Numbered from the stretch's first letter, positions 41,691 to 50,754 are shown. The stretch: 64,000 nucleotides of DNA from Clostridiales bacterium (GCA_004556965.1 SFFE01000006.1:1-64000); one strand, 5' to 3'. Notes: generated by a model from the sequence alone, not told the origin. Made by a program: numbers and translations.

Positions 41691-43193
41691 ATGGCTTATT
41701 TCTTTTCCGAACCGTCCCACACCTTCAACGAGTATCTGCTCGTCCCCGGCTACTCCTCCAGCGAGTGCATCCCGGAAAACGTCTCTCTGAAAACCCCGCT
41801 CGTGCGCTTCCGCCGCGGCGAGGAGCCTGCACTGCAGCTCAACGTCCCGATGGTCTCCGCCGTCATGCAGTCCGTTTCCGGCGATAAGCTCGCCGTTGCG
41901 CTCGCACAGGAGGGCGGCGTGTCGTTCCTCTTCGGCTCCCAGTCCATCGAGGACGAGGCCGCTATGGTCGCGCGCGTCAAGAGCTACAAGGCCGGCTTCG
42001 TGCCCAGCGATTCCAACATCAGCCCGGACGCGACGCTTGCCGACGTGCTCGCCCTGCGCGAGCAGACCGGCCACTCCACCGTCGCCGTCACGGAGGGCGG
42101 CAAGGCCGACGGCCGCCTGCTCGGCATCGTCACCAGCCGCGACTACCGCGTCAGCCGTATGCGTCCGGACGAGAAGGTGCGAACCTTCATGACCCCGCTG
42201 GAAAAGCTCATCACCGCGCCGGAGGGGACCTCCCTGAAAGAGGCCAACAACATCATCTGGGATCACAAGCTCAATGCCCTGCCCATCGTGGACAGGGAGG
42301 GCCGCCTGTGCTCCTTCGTCTTCCGCAAGGACTACGACCTGCATAAGCAGAATCCGAACGAGCTGCTCGACGATCAGAAGCGCTATCTTGTCGGCGCCGG
42401 CATCAACACCCGCGACTACGCCCAGCGCGTGCCCGCGCTCGTGGACGCCGGGGTGGACGTGCTGGTCATCGACTCGTCCGAGGGCTTTTCCGAGTGGCAG
42501 AAGCGCACGCTGGAGTGGATCCGCGCGGAGTACGGTGACAGCGTGAAGGTCGGCGCGGGCAACGTCGTGGACGCGGACGGCTTCCGCTTCCTCGCCGACT
42601 GCGGCGCAGACTTCGTCAAGGTTGGCATCGGCGGCGGCTCCATCTGCATCACGCGCGAGACCAAGGGCATCGGCCGCGGTCAGGCCACCGCGCTCATCGA
42701 CGTCTGCCGCGCGAGAGACGAATACTTCCAGGAGACCGGCGTGTACGTCCCCGTCTGCTCCGACGGCGGCATCGTGCACGACCACCACATCACGCTCGCC
42801 CTCGCCATGGGCGCAGACTTCGTCATGCTCGGCCGCTACTTCGCCCGCTTCGACGAAAGCCCGTCGGACAAGGTCAACGTCAACGGTACGCTCATGAAGG
42901 AATACTGGGGCGAAGGCTCCAACCGCGCACGCAACTGGCAGCGCTATGATCTCGGCGGCAGCTCCAAGCTGTCCTTCGAGGAGGGCGTGGATTCCTACGT
43001 GCCCTACGCCGGCAAGCTCTCCGACAACGTGCAGCAGACGCTCGCCAAGGTGCGCTCCACCATGTGCAACTGCGGCGCGCTCACCATCCGCGAGCTGCAG
43101 GAAAAAGCGCGGCTGACGCTGGTGTCCTCCGTGAGCATCGTGGAGGGCGGCGCGCACGACGTCGTGCTGAAAACCTCCAACAAGCAGGTTTGA
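41691..43193 (+). CDS. guaB: IMP dehydrogenase
   Basis: This protein of 500 residues has the TIM-barrel start (FSEPSHTFNEYLLVPGYSS), two CBS domains around residues 100-220 (LLGIVTSRDYRVSRM, LNALPIVDREGRL), and the catalytic loop VGIGGGSICITRETKGIGRG with the nucleophilic Cys at about residue 322. IMP is oxidised to XMP with NAD. The final enzyme guaA is elsewhere. AAGGAGGG precedes the start, 22 bases after purL, so guanine supply is tied to the ZTP signal. Confidence 0.94.
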   Translation: MAYFFSEPSHTFNEYLLVPGYSSSECIPENVSLKTPLVRFRRGEEPALQLNVPMVSAVMQSVSGDKLAVALAQEGGVSFLFGSQSIEDEAAMVARVKSYKAGFVPSDSNISPDATLADVLALREQTGHSTVAVTEGGKADGRLLGIVTSRDYRVSRMRPDEKVRTFMTPLEKLITAPEGTSLKEANNIIWDHKLNALPIVDREGRLCSFVFRKDYDLHKQNPNELLDDQKRYLVGAGINTRDYAQRVPALVDAGVDVLVIDSSEGFSEWQKRTLEWIRAEYGDSVKVGAGNVVDADGFRFLADCGADFVKVGIGGGSICITRETKGIGRGQATALIDVCRARDEYFQETGVYVPVCSDGGIVHDHHITLALAMGADFVMLGRYFARFDESPSDKVNVNGTLMKEYWGEGSNRARNWQRYDLGGSSKLSFEEGVDSYVPYAGKLSDNVQQTLAKVRSTMCNCGALTIRELQEKARLTLVSSVSIVEGGAHDVVLKTSNKQV

Positions 43194-43207
43194 CGGAGGG
43201 TGCAGCT

Positions 43208-44816
43208 ATGATGACAGACCTTGAAATCGCGCAGTCGGTGCAAATGCGTCCCATCACGGAGATTGCGGCGACTGCCGGGATCGACGAAGCATATCTGGAG
43301 CAGTATGGCCGGTACAAGGCCAAGGTCAGCAGCGCGCTGCTGCGCGAGAGTCCGCGCAAAAACGGCAAGCTGATCCTCGTCACCGCGATCACCCCCACGC
43401 CCGCGGGCGAGGGCAAGACCACCACCACCGTCGGTCTGGCGGACGGGCTTCGGGCTCAAGGGCGGCGCCGCCGGCGGCGGCTGGGCGCAGGTGGTGCCGA
43501 TGGAGGATATCAACCTCCACTTCACCGGCGATTTTCACGCCATCGGCGCGGCAAACAATCTTCTCTGCGCCATGGTGGACAATCATATCTATCAGGGCAA
43601 CGCCCTGGGCATCGACCCCAAGAGCATCCCGTTGCACCGCTGCGTGGACATGAACGACCGCCAGCTCCGCTACACGGTGGACGGCATCGGCGGCCGCGTC
43701 AACGGCGTGCCGCGCGAGGATTCGTGGGACATCACCGTCGCCTCTGAGGTCATGGCCGTGTTCTGCCTCGCGGAATCCGTCGCCGATCTCAAGGCGCGGC
43801 TCGGCCGCATCATCGTGGGCTACACGTATGACGGCGCGCCCGTCACCGCGTCCGATATCAAAGCCGTCGGCGCCATGACGGCGCTGCTGCGCGACGCGAT
43901 CTCGCCGAACCTCGTGCAGACGCTGGAGGGCACGCCCGCCTTCGTGCACGGCGGCCCGTTTGCGAACATTGCGCACGGCTGCAACTCCGTCATCGCCACG
44001 CGCATGGCGCTCAAGCTCGGCGACTACGCCGTGACGGAGGCGGGCTTCGGCGCCGACCTCGGCGCGGAAAAGTTTCTCGATATCAAGTGCCGCACCGCCG
44101 GGCTGGAGCCGGACGCGGTCGTCATCGTGGCGACGGTGCGCGCGCTGAAAATGCACGGCGGCAAGGCCAAGACCGACCTCGGCAGCGAGGATCTCGCCGC
44201 GCTGGAGCGCGGGCTTCCGAACCTGCTGCGCCACGTGTCGAACATCCGCGACGTGTACGGTCTGCCCTCCGTCGTGGCCATCAACCGCTTCCCGACGGAC
44301 ACGGACGCGGAGCTGGCGCTCGTCGTGCAAAAATGCGCGGAGCTCGGCGTCAAGGCCGTGGAGTCCAACGCCTGGGCGCAGGGCGGCGCGGGCGCGCGCG
44401 CACTCGCCGAGGAGGTTGTGCAGCTCTGTGAGCAGCCGCATACCTTCCGCTTCAGCTACGCGCTCGACGGCAGCATCGAGGAGAAGCTCGAAGCCATCGC
44501 CACGCGCATCTACCGCGCGGACGGCGTCGCCTTCACTCCCGCGGCAAAAAAGCAAATCGCGCAGCTCACCGCGCTCGGCTTCGGGGGACTGCCGGTTTGC
44601 GTCGCCAAAACGCAGTACAGCTTTTCCGACAATCCCGCGCTGCTCGGCGCGCCGGAGGGCTTCACCGTGACCGTGCGCAATGTGAAAGTGTCCGCGGGCG
44701 CGGGCTTCCTCGTCGCCCTCACCGGCGACATCATGACCATGCCCGGCCTGCCCAAGCGTCCCGCCGCCGAGAACATCGACGTGGACGAAACCGGAAAGAT
44801 CATCGGTCTGTTCTGA
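43208..44816 (+). pseudogene. fhs: Formate-tetrahydrofolate ligase, interrupted by a small deletion and frameshift
   Basis: The N-terminal frame begins at 43208 with GGAGGG upstream and reads correctly through PTPAGEGKTTTTVGLADG to about 43446. It then shifts by one base, and the correct protein continues in the other frame (FGLKGGAAGGGWAQVVPMED...) to 44816. About 20 residues normally between these blocks, the REPSLGP region, are missing, so about 60 bases are deleted out of frame. The rest looks normal (EAGFGADLGAEKF, CVAKTQYSFS). The enzyme makes 10-formyl-THF from formate and ATP and would feed purN and purH. It is either a true pseudogene or an assembly error in a GC-rich repeat. Confidence 0.85.
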
Positions 44817-44826
44817 AAAACGCAAA

Positions 44827-44862
44827 GGAGCGTCTGGCAGTGCCGGACGCTCCAATATTTTT
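44827..44862 (+). terminator. Terminator of the purine operon
   Basis: GGAGCGTC-GGC paired with GCC-GACGCTCC (one T-G mismatch) at 44827-44853 is followed by AATATTTTT. It starts 10 bases after the fhs stop. Confidence 0.8.
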
Positions 44863-45180
44863 AAAGGCCTCGCAGAGTTTCGCCGCCGAAGCGGCAGCGT
44901 CAGAAGGCGCTCTCTTCCTTTCAAATCCGAAACGCTGTTTCGGATTTGCTGAGAAAAACGGGGAAATGGATGTGGAGCTCCCGCCAACGGCGGAAGCGCA
45001 ACGGAATGCGCCCGTTTTGACGACATGTGCGGTGGAAAAAACACTTCTCGCGGAGCGAACGTGCGCGCAACGCGCGTGCGCTGAGCGGAGTGCTTTTCCT
45101 CTCGTTTTGTAAACCAGCAAAGCGTTTACAAAACGAAACCGTCCGGACGCTCTTCGCTTTACTGCGCCATTTCCACGTGC
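44863..45180. repeat. Hairpin-rich intergenic spacer
   Basis: No gene is seen. At least five short inverted repeats are packed together: 44882-44895 (GCCGC/GCGGC), 44922-44948 (perfect 12-bp arms), near 44996 (GCGCA/TGCGC), 45063-45075 (GCGCG/CGCGC) and 45103-45135 (perfect 12-bp arms). The phrase CCGGACGCTC from the preceding terminator recurs near 45152. The function is unknown. Confidence 0.55.
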
Positions 45181-45186
45181 TATAAT
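45158..45186 (+). promoter_or_regulatory. proB promoter
   Basis: A perfect TATAAT at 45181-45186 lies 38 bases before the proB start. The -35 (TTTACT, 45158-45163, 17-base spacer) is weak. Confidence 0.5.
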
Positions 45187-45223
45187 GTCTATAAAACTAC
45201 TTCCCGGATCGGAGGGATGCTTA

Positions 45224-46018
45224 ATGCAGCCGCAAGCAAAGACGATCGTGTTCAAGGTCGGCACCTCGACCCTGACGCATGCGACCGGTAAAACAAATCT
45301 CAAAGCGATGGACGAGCTGGTCACCGTGCTGGCCGATCTGCGAAACGCGGGGTGGCAGGTCGTGCTCGTGACCTCTGGCGCGATTGGCGTCGGCGTCGGC
45401 AAGCTGGGGCTGCCGGAGCGCCCGCGCGACACCGCCGGCAAGCAGGCGGCCGCCACCGTCGGCCAGTGCGAGCTGATGTTCATGTACGACAAAATGTTCT
45501 CCCAGTACGGCCACACCGTGGGGCAGCTGCTCATTACGAAGGCGGACATGGACGACTCACAGCGGCGCGCCAATCTCGATCAGGCGTTTCAAAAGCTCTT
45601 TTCCTATGGCGCGATCCCGATCATCAACGAAAACGACGCCGTGGCCGTAGACGAGATCGTCTACGGCGACAACGACTCGCTCTCGGCGGAGGTCGCGGCG
45701 CTCCTGCACGCGAGCGCGCTCATCATCCTCACGGAGGTGGACGGGCTTTACACCGCGAACCCCACGGAAGACCCCACGGCACGCCGCATTGCCGAAGTGC
45801 CGGAGATCACGGACGCGATCCGTGCCTGCGCCTCCGGCCACGGAACGGCGCTCGGCACCGGCGGCATGGTCACAAAGCTGCACGCGGCGGAGATCGCCAC
45901 ACGCGCAGGCGTAGAGACCTACGTCGTCGGCAACCGTGACTTTCACGACATCTACCGTCTGCTCGACGGCGAGAGCGTCGGCACACACTTTTTTGCAAAG
46001 GAGAATTCCCATGCTTGA
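45224..46018 (+). CDS. proB: Glutamate 5-kinase, short form without PUA domain
   Basis: GGAGGG lies 7 bases before the ATG at 45224, and the product has 264 residues. The amino-acid-kinase fold motifs are FKVGTSTLTH, VLVTSGAIGVGVGKL, NENDAVAVDEI and GTGGMVTKLHAAEIA. It phosphorylates glutamate in the first step of proline synthesis. Enterobacterial ProB (about 367 residues) has a C-terminal PUA domain, which is absent here, as in many Firmicutes. The end overlaps proA by 8 bases, consistent with a ProB-ProA complex that channels the labile glutamyl phosphate. Confidence 0.94.
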   Translation: MQPQAKTIVFKVGTSTLTHATGKTNLKAMDELVTVLADLRNAGWQVVLVTSGAIGVGVGKLGLPERPRDTAGKQAAATVGQCELMFMYDKMFSQYGHTVGQLLITKADMDDSQRRANLDQAFQKLFSYGAIPIINENDAVAVDEIVYGDNDSLSAEVAALLHASALIILTEVDGLYTANPTEDPTARRIAEVPEITDAIRACASGHGTALGTGGMVTKLHAAEIATRAGVETYVVGNRDFHDIYRLLDGESVGTHFFAKENSHA

Positions 46019-47252
46019 ATCCATCGGACGCAACGCAAAACAGGCGGCCAGAGCGCTCGCCGCCGCCACTACGCAGCAGAAAAACGACGCTCTGCTCGCC
46101 ATCGCGGACGCGATCGAGCAGAGCAGCGCCGCCATCGTCGCCGCCAATCAGGCCGACATGGCCGCGGGCAGGGAAAAGGGCATGACCGCTGCACTGCTCG
46201 ACCGCTTGATGCTCGACGAGAGCCGCATCCGCGCCATCGCGGAGAGCGTCCGCGACGTGATCCGTCTTCCCGACCCCGTGGGGCGCGTTCTGTCGGACGA
46301 GGTGCGTCCGAATGGGCTGCGCCTGGTCAAGACCGCCGTGCCCATCGGCGTGATCGCGGTCATCTACGAGGCGCGCCCGAACGTGACGGCGGATTCCGCC
46401 GTGCTGTGCCTGAAATCCGGCAACGCGGTCATCCTGCGCGGCGGCAAGGAGGCCATCCGCTCCAACATTGCGATCGCGGAGGCCATGCGCGCGGCGCTCG
46501 CCAAAACGGCGCTGCCGCCGGACTGCATCCAGCTCGTCACCGACACGACGCACGAGAGCGCGAACGCCCTCATGCACCTGAACGCCTACGTGGACGTGCT
46601 CATCCCGCGCGGCAGCAAGCGCCTGATCGACGCGGTCGTTCAGCAGTCCACCGTCCCGGTCATCCAGACCGGCTCCGGCGTGTGCCACATTTACGTGGAC
46701 AAGACCGCGAACATCGGCATGGCTGCGGACATCATCTGCAATGCCAAGACCTCGCGCCCGTCCGTGTGCAACGCGGCGGAGTGCATGCTCATCCACCGGG
46801 ACATCGCCGCGCAGGCGCTGCCGGCCATCGCGCAGAAGCTCCGTGAAAAGCACACGGAAATTCGCGGCGACGCCGAGGTACTCTCCATCCTGCGCGAGCA
46901 GGCCGTGCCCGCGACGGACGCGGACTGGGGGCGCGAATACGGCGATACCATCATTGCGGCGCACATCGTCGGCAGTATCGACGAGGCGATCGACTACGTC
47001 TATCAGTATTCCACCGGCCACTCCGAATGCATCGTGACGGACGACCCCGCCGCGGCGGAGCAATACCTCAGCCGCGTGGACGCCGCCGCGGTGTACCACA
47101 ACGCCTCCACCCGGTTCACGGACGGCGGCGAGTTCGGTCTCGGCGCGGAGATCGGCATCTCCACGCAGAAGTTGCATGCGCGCGGGCCGCTCGGACTCAA
47201 CGAGCTGACGTCCATGAAATTCAAGGTCTACGGCGACGGCCAGATCAGATAA
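46011..47252 (+). CDS. proA: Glutamate-5-semialdehyde dehydrogenase
   Basis: The ATG at 46011 follows AAAGGAG and gives 413 residues. Typical aldehyde-dehydrogenase-like motifs are VPIGVIAVIYEARPNVT, CLKSGNAVILRGGKEA, NAKTSRPSVCNAAECML with the catalytic Cys, and FTDGGEFGLGAEIGISTQK. It reduces glutamyl phosphate to the semialdehyde. It is translationally coupled to proB and followed 14 bases later by proC, so the whole proline pathway is in one operon. Confidence 0.95.
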   Translation: MLESIGRNAKQAARALAAATTQQKNDALLAIADAIEQSSAAIVAANQADMAAGREKGMTAALLDRLMLDESRIRAIAESVRDVIRLPDPVGRVLSDEVRPNGLRLVKTAVPIGVIAVIYEARPNVTADSAVLCLKSGNAVILRGGKEAIRSNIAIAEAMRAALAKTALPPDCIQLVTDTTHESANALMHLNAYVDVLIPRGSKRLIDAVVQQSTVPVIQTGSGVCHIYVDKTANIGMAADIICNAKTSRPSVCNAAECMLIHRDIAAQALPAIAQKLREKHTEIRGDAEVLSILREQAVPATDADWGREYGDTIIAAHIVGSIDEAIDYVYQYSTGHSECIVTDDPAAAEQYLSRVDAAAVYHNASTRFTDGGEFGLGAEIGISTQKLHARGPLGLNELTSMKFKVYGDGQIR

Positions 47253-47266
47253 AGGAGCGAAACACG

Positions 47267-48067
47267 ATGGTTTACGGATTCATCGGCCTCGGCAACATGG
47301 CGGGCGCGATCCTGCGCGGCATGTACAAAAGCGGGGCCTTCGCCGCGGACACGCTCTGCGGCTACAACCGCAGCGAAGGGAAGACCCTTGCGCTGCAGCA
47401 GGAGATCGGACTCGAACCGTGCAGCAGCGCGCTCGCCGTCGCACAGCGCGCGGACGTCGTCGTCCTCGCGGTCAAGCCGCAGATGATGGGCGACGTGCTG
47501 CCGCAGATCGCCCCGGCGCTCCGGCCGGAGCAGCTCGTCATCTCCATCGCGGCGGGCAAGCCCACCGCGTATTATGAGGCAGCGTTCCCGGCCGAGATCC
47601 CGGTCGTGCGCGTCATGCCGAACATCAACGCGAAGGTCTGCGCCGCGACGAGCGCCGTCTGCGGCGGCAGGTATGCGACGCCGGAGCATTTGGAGACGGC
47701 AAAAAAGCTCTTTTCCACCGTCGGCTCCGTGTTCGTGCTGCCCGAAGCGCAGTTTTCGGTCTTTTCTGCCATCGGCGGCGCCTCCGGCGCGTTCATCCAC
47801 ATCTACATCGACGCGCTCGCGTCCGCAGGCGTAAAGGCGGGGCTGCCGCGCGCGCTGTCGCAGGACATCGCCTGTCAGGCGGTGCTCGGCGCCGCCAAGC
47901 TCACGCAGGAGAGCACGGAACACCCCATCGCCCTGTGCGACCAGGTGTGCTCGCCCGGCGGCACGACGATCGAGGGCGTGCACACGCTCAAGCGCCTCGG
48001 CTTTGAGACCGCCATTCAGCAGGCGATCGACGCGATCATTGAAAAGGATCAAAAGCTCGGCCAATAA
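47267..48067 (+). CDS. proC: Pyrroline-5-carboxylate reductase
   Basis: The ATG at 47267 behind AAAGGAG gives 266 residues. A Rossmann NAD(P) site opens the protein (YGFIGLGNMAGAIL). VVLAVKPQMM, VRVMPNINAKV and the C-terminal signature (VCSPGGTTIEGVHTL, residues about 225-239) identify ProC. It reduces P5C to proline. Confidence 0.95.
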   Translation: MVYGFIGLGNMAGAILRGMYKSGAFAADTLCGYNRSEGKTLALQQEIGLEPCSSALAVAQRADVVVLAVKPQMMGDVLPQIAPALRPEQLVISIAAGKPTAYYEAAFPAEIPVVRVMPNINAKVCAATSAVCGGRYATPEHLETAKKLFSTVGSVFVLPEAQFSVFSAIGGASGAFIHIYIDALASAGVKAGLPRALSQDIACQAVLGAAKLTQESTEHPIALCDQVCSPGGTTIEGVHTLKRLGFETAIQQAIDAIIEKDQKLGQ

Positions 48068-48081
48068 CGGCAAAAAATGCG

Positions 48082-48120
48082 CCGGCGCAGCGGTTTCTCT
48101 CCCGCTGCGCCGGTATTTTA
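48082..48120 (+). terminator. Terminator after proC
   Basis: A perfect 12-bp GC-rich stem (48082-48093 with 48102-48113) and an 8-base loop are followed by TATTTTA. Confidence 0.85.
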
Positions 48121-48177
48121 AATCAAATTTCCGAATTTTCGCGGTTTAAATGCTAAAAAAATTAGTAATTTTCTGCA

Positions 48178-48206
48178 TTGAAGCCCTCCCGGAAGCGTGC
48201 TACCAT
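48178..48206 (+). promoter_or_regulatory. Aminotransferase gene promoter
   Basis: TTGAAG (48178-48183), a 17-base spacer and TACCAT (48201-48206) lie ahead of the AAGGAGG site at 48228. Confidence 0.55.
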
Positions 48207-48242
48207 ATGGACACACCAAATCTTAAAAAGGAGGAAATGTCA

Positions 48243-49439
48243 ATGCAGTTTCAATTCTCAGATCGTATCAACAAACCGGATTTTCAGGGAGAGTTTACGG
48301 CTGTCATTCTAAAGGCCGCTGCTTCGCCCGATCTCATTTCATTTGGCGGAGGGCTGCCGAACCCCATTTCCTTCCCCGTCAAAGAGATGGAAGTGGCCGT
48401 GCAGAAGGTGCTGGAGAAAAACGGCGCCGCCGCCCTGCAGTACAGCACCACCGAGGGCTACGCCCCGCTGCGCCAGTTCATCGCCGAGCGTTACACGAAG
48501 ATGGGCGTGGACGATGTGAAGGCCGACGATATCATCATCACCAACGGCTCCCAGCAGGCGCTGGACATGCTCTCCGCCGTCATGCTCAACCCCGGCGACG
48601 AGATCGTTGTGGAGGACCCGACCTATCTGGCCGCGCTGCAGTCGTTCCACCTGTACGACCCCACGGTGCTCCCCGTGGAGCTGCGCAGCGACGGCATCAA
48701 TTGTGATGAGCTGGAAAAAACGCTCGCAGCGCACAGCCCGAAGTTCATGTATATCATCCCCAGCTTCCAGAATCCCACCGGCCTGACCTATTCGGCCGAG
48801 GTGCGCGAGAAGGCCGCCGAACTCCTCAAGAAGACGAACGTCCTCGTTTTGGAGGACAACCCCTACAGCGAGCTGCGCTACTCCGGCGTCGCCAGCAGCT
48901 CCTTCGGCCGCTACCTCGGCGAGCAGTGCTGCATGCTCGGCACGTTCTCCAAGGTCGTCGCGCCCGGTATGCGCATCGGCTGGGTCTGCTGCCGCAACGA
49001 GGCGCTGCGCAAGAAGCTCCTGGCCTACAAGATGACCATGGACCTGCACACCAACATCTTCTGCCAGATGGTGCTCGCGCAGTATCTGGAGGACAACGAT
49101 CTCGACGAGCACATCGAAGCAACCAAGGTCCTGTACAAGGAAAAGGCTGAGTTCATGATCTCTTGCATGAAGAAGTACATGCCCGAGGGCGTGACCTTCA
49201 CGCAGCCGGAGGGCGGCATGTTCATGTGGGCCACCATGCCCGAGGGCCTGAAGGCCGTGGACGTGTACTATGCCGGTCTGGAAAAGGGCGTCGCGGTCTG
49301 CCCCGGCGACCCGTTCTATGAGACGCAGCGCGGTGTGCGCACCATGCGCATCAACTACTCCAACAGCACCGACGAAGCCATCGAGAAAGGCATCCGCCTG
49401 CTCGGCGAAGCCATCCGCGAGTGCATGGCAAAGCAGTAA
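48243..49439 (+). CDS. PLP-dependent aminotransferase, class I/II (2-aminoadipate/aromatic type)
   Basis: Of the ATG codons at 48237 and 48243, the second has the better spacing from AAGGAGG and gives 398 residues. It is a fold-type I aminotransferase with SFGGGLPNPISFP near residue 40, ITNGSQQALDML, IPSFQNPTGLTYS, and the PLP-binding Lys in GTFSKVVAPGMRIGW. This layout matches the LysN/2-aminoadipate and MocR-like aminotransferase group with broad specificity. The substrate cannot be read from sequence. It is a single-gene unit with its own promoter and terminator. Confidence 0.85.
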   Translation: MQFQFSDRINKPDFQGEFTAVILKAAASPDLISFGGGLPNPISFPVKEMEVAVQKVLEKNGAAALQYSTTEGYAPLRQFIAERYTKMGVDDVKADDIIITNGSQQALDMLSAVMLNPGDEIVVEDPTYLAALQSFHLYDPTVLPVELRSDGINCDELEKTLAAHSPKFMYIIPSFQNPTGLTYSAEVREKAAELLKKTNVLVLEDNPYSELRYSGVASSSFGRYLGEQCCMLGTFSKVVAPGMRIGWVCCRNEALRKKLLAYKMTMDLHTNIFCQMVLAQYLEDNDLDEHIEATKVLYKEKAEFMISCMKKYMPEGVTFTQPEGGMFMWATMPEGLKAVDVYYAGLEKGVAVCPGDPFYETQRGVRTMRINYSNSTDEAIEKGIRLLGEAIRECMAKQ

Positions 49440-49455
49440 CCGCATAAAAAATCAA

Positions 49456-49488
49456 CAGACGCAGCAAGCTTGCCGCGTCTGTTTTTTT
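49456..49488 (+). terminator. Terminator after the aminotransferase gene
   Basis: CAGACGC (49456-49462) pairs with GCGTCTG (49475-49481) over an inner CAAGCTTG palindrome, followed by TTTTTTT. Confidence 0.85.
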
Positions 49489-49523
49489 AACGCCTTCCCC
49501 AAGCAGGAAAGCAGATTCGCAGG

Positions 49524-49769
49524 TCAGTCTGTGTGTTTCTGATTCTCCGGTGTCTGTTGCGCCCGGCGTCTGGCGCGCCACGCTTGCACGCGCGGCAAAA
49601 GGAGCTTGGCATATTCAATCAGCGCCAGAGCAAGGAATGCATACAGAAATATGTTGCTCCACCAAGGGCGTATCGCATACCAGTTTGACACATAGCTGAA
49701 GCTTGCCGCTATCCGTTCAACTGTATAGATGGCAGCACAACACAGGAGAAATTTGTCTGCCAAACGCAT
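49524..49769 (-). CDS. Small membrane protein
   Basis: This 81-residue protein has two hydrophobic stretches (FLLCCAAIYTVERIAA and IFLYAFLALALIEYAKLLL) and a basic, polar C-terminal tail. The family is not recognised. It lies 35 bases downstream of the secreted-protein gene on the same strand and is probably co-transcribed with it. The sequence around both genes is more AT-rich than the neighbouring operons. Confidence 0.5.
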   Translation of the reverse strand: MRLADKFLLCCAAIYTVERIAASFSYVSNWYAIRPWWSNIFLYAFLALALIEYAKLLLPRVQAWRARRRAQQTPENQKHTD

Positions 49770-49804
49770 AAATAGTTCTCCTTTCCCTCTGAATCAACTT
49801 CATT

Positions 49805-50542
49805 TCATCCAACCGAGCCCACAACACTATAAACAACTTTCTTGGGAATGTCTGCCGATGACGTTACTCGGCCGGAATAAACTGTCTTTGTGCCAGCGCC
49901 CATACCTCCGCCTGTGCCATCTCCTAAATAAACATCGTATCGATCATAAACAAACGAATATCGGTCAAATCCGCATGCCAAATAGAAGGAGGCGCTGTTT
50001 CCGGATGCCCCGCTTGGGAACGTAAACTCAGTATTCTTCGTTACTGAAAAGCTCATGCTATAAGAGGAATTTGCACCCACTTTTTCAGCAATCGCTGCCT
50101 TTAGTTTTGCCTCAACCGTTCCAATAAATCCAATCGTTGCGCTTGACGTCACCGTTTGCGTTATACTCACCGTTTGACCTCGCGCAACAGAGATCAAAAA
50201 CTTTGGATTCACAGAAGGTTTTGAATTATATGCCGTTATATTGTGACTCACATGCGAATAGTAAGAATACAAATACCCGCCAGTGCCATTTGACGAAAGC
50301 GTCGCACTGGCATTTGCACCTACCAATTCCGGGTCGATGAAAACGTATTTGTCCGCATCGGTAAATTCAACCTCAGCCGACTCATAAATGACCGCATTTT
50401 CGGGAAGTCCCATTGTTCCGATGGGGATGTTCGCATTCGGCGCTGCTTGCTCTGCCGGTTCTTCCACAGCACTTGCAAACGTTGGAAGCACTGCCATAAC
50501 GCAGAGGGTCACTATCAATAACATAGTTACAAATTTTTTCAT
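49805..50542 (-). CDS. Secreted hypothetical protein
   Basis: The ATG at 50542 has AAGGAGG upstream and begins a classic signal peptide (MKKFVTMLLIVTLCVMAVLP...ASA, cleavage near residue 24). The mature part of about 220 residues is rich in Ser, Thr, Gly, Tyr and Val and looks beta-rich (ATLSSNGTGGYLYSYYSH, VARGQTVSITQTVTSSATIG). It has no sortase motif, no Cys pattern and no family I recognise. The stretch TVTSSATIGFIGTVEAKLKAAIAEKVG loosely recalls pore-forming toxins, which is speculation. It has its own promoter, and its AT-richer codons suggest separate acquisition. Confidence 0.65.
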   Translation of the reverse strand: MKKFVTMLLIVTLCVMAVLPTFASAVEEPAEQAAPNANIPIGTMGLPENAVIYESAEVEFTDADKYVFIDPELVGANASATLSSNGTGGYLYSYYSHVSHNITAYNSKPSVNPKFLISVARGQTVSITQTVTSSATIGFIGTVEAKLKAAIAEKVGANSSYSMSFSVTKNTEFTFPSGASGNSASFYLACGFDRYSFVYDRYDVYLGDGTGGGMGAGTKTVYSGRVTSSADIPKKVVYSVVGSVG

Positions 50543-50612
50543 TTGATTTCCTCCTTTTTCAACATTCATCTCTTTTCTGTTTATGAATTCTTTGTGCAGA
50601 TCTGCTAAATTT

Positions 50613-50641
50613 ACAGTAACAAACTTATCTGGAAACGTCAA
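50613..50641 (-). promoter_or_regulatory. Promoter of the secreted-protein gene
   Basis: On the minus strand TTGACG (50641-50636), a 17-base spacer and TACTGT (50618-50613) lie about 70 bases before the start codon. Confidence 0.6.
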
Positions 50642-50681
50642 CCTTTTTTATTCTTTAAAATCCATTTTTGGAAAAGCCCAT

Positions 50682-50722
50682 AAAAATAGGATACAATCTT
50701 TAGTGATTGTATCCTATTTTTT
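50682..50722 (-). terminator. Bidirectional terminator
   Basis: A 17-bp stem (50682-50698 with 50705-50721) around TTTAGT, with A- and T-rich flanks, lies between the secreted-protein promoter and the stop of the TIM-barrel gene. It probably ends the M20/TIM-barrel transcript. Confidence 0.85.
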
Positions 50723-50754
50723 GTCGAATATTGTCGAAAATTTGCTGTCCCGGT

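Noticed and set aside
44597..45112. 171-codon frame running from the end of fhs into the spacer
   Set aside because: It crosses the operon terminator and the hairpin cluster and has no start signal. It is a chance frame.
44863..45180. T-box or amino-acid riboswitch before proB
   Set aside because: No T-box core (GGTGGNACCGCG type) or known aptamer is present, and the hairpins do not form a riboswitch architecture before a terminator adjoining proB.
49805..50641. Longer secreted protein starting at 50641
   Set aside because: The extension places 33 charged residues before a perfect signal peptide and lacks a ribosome binding site; the ATG at 50542 has AAGGAGG.
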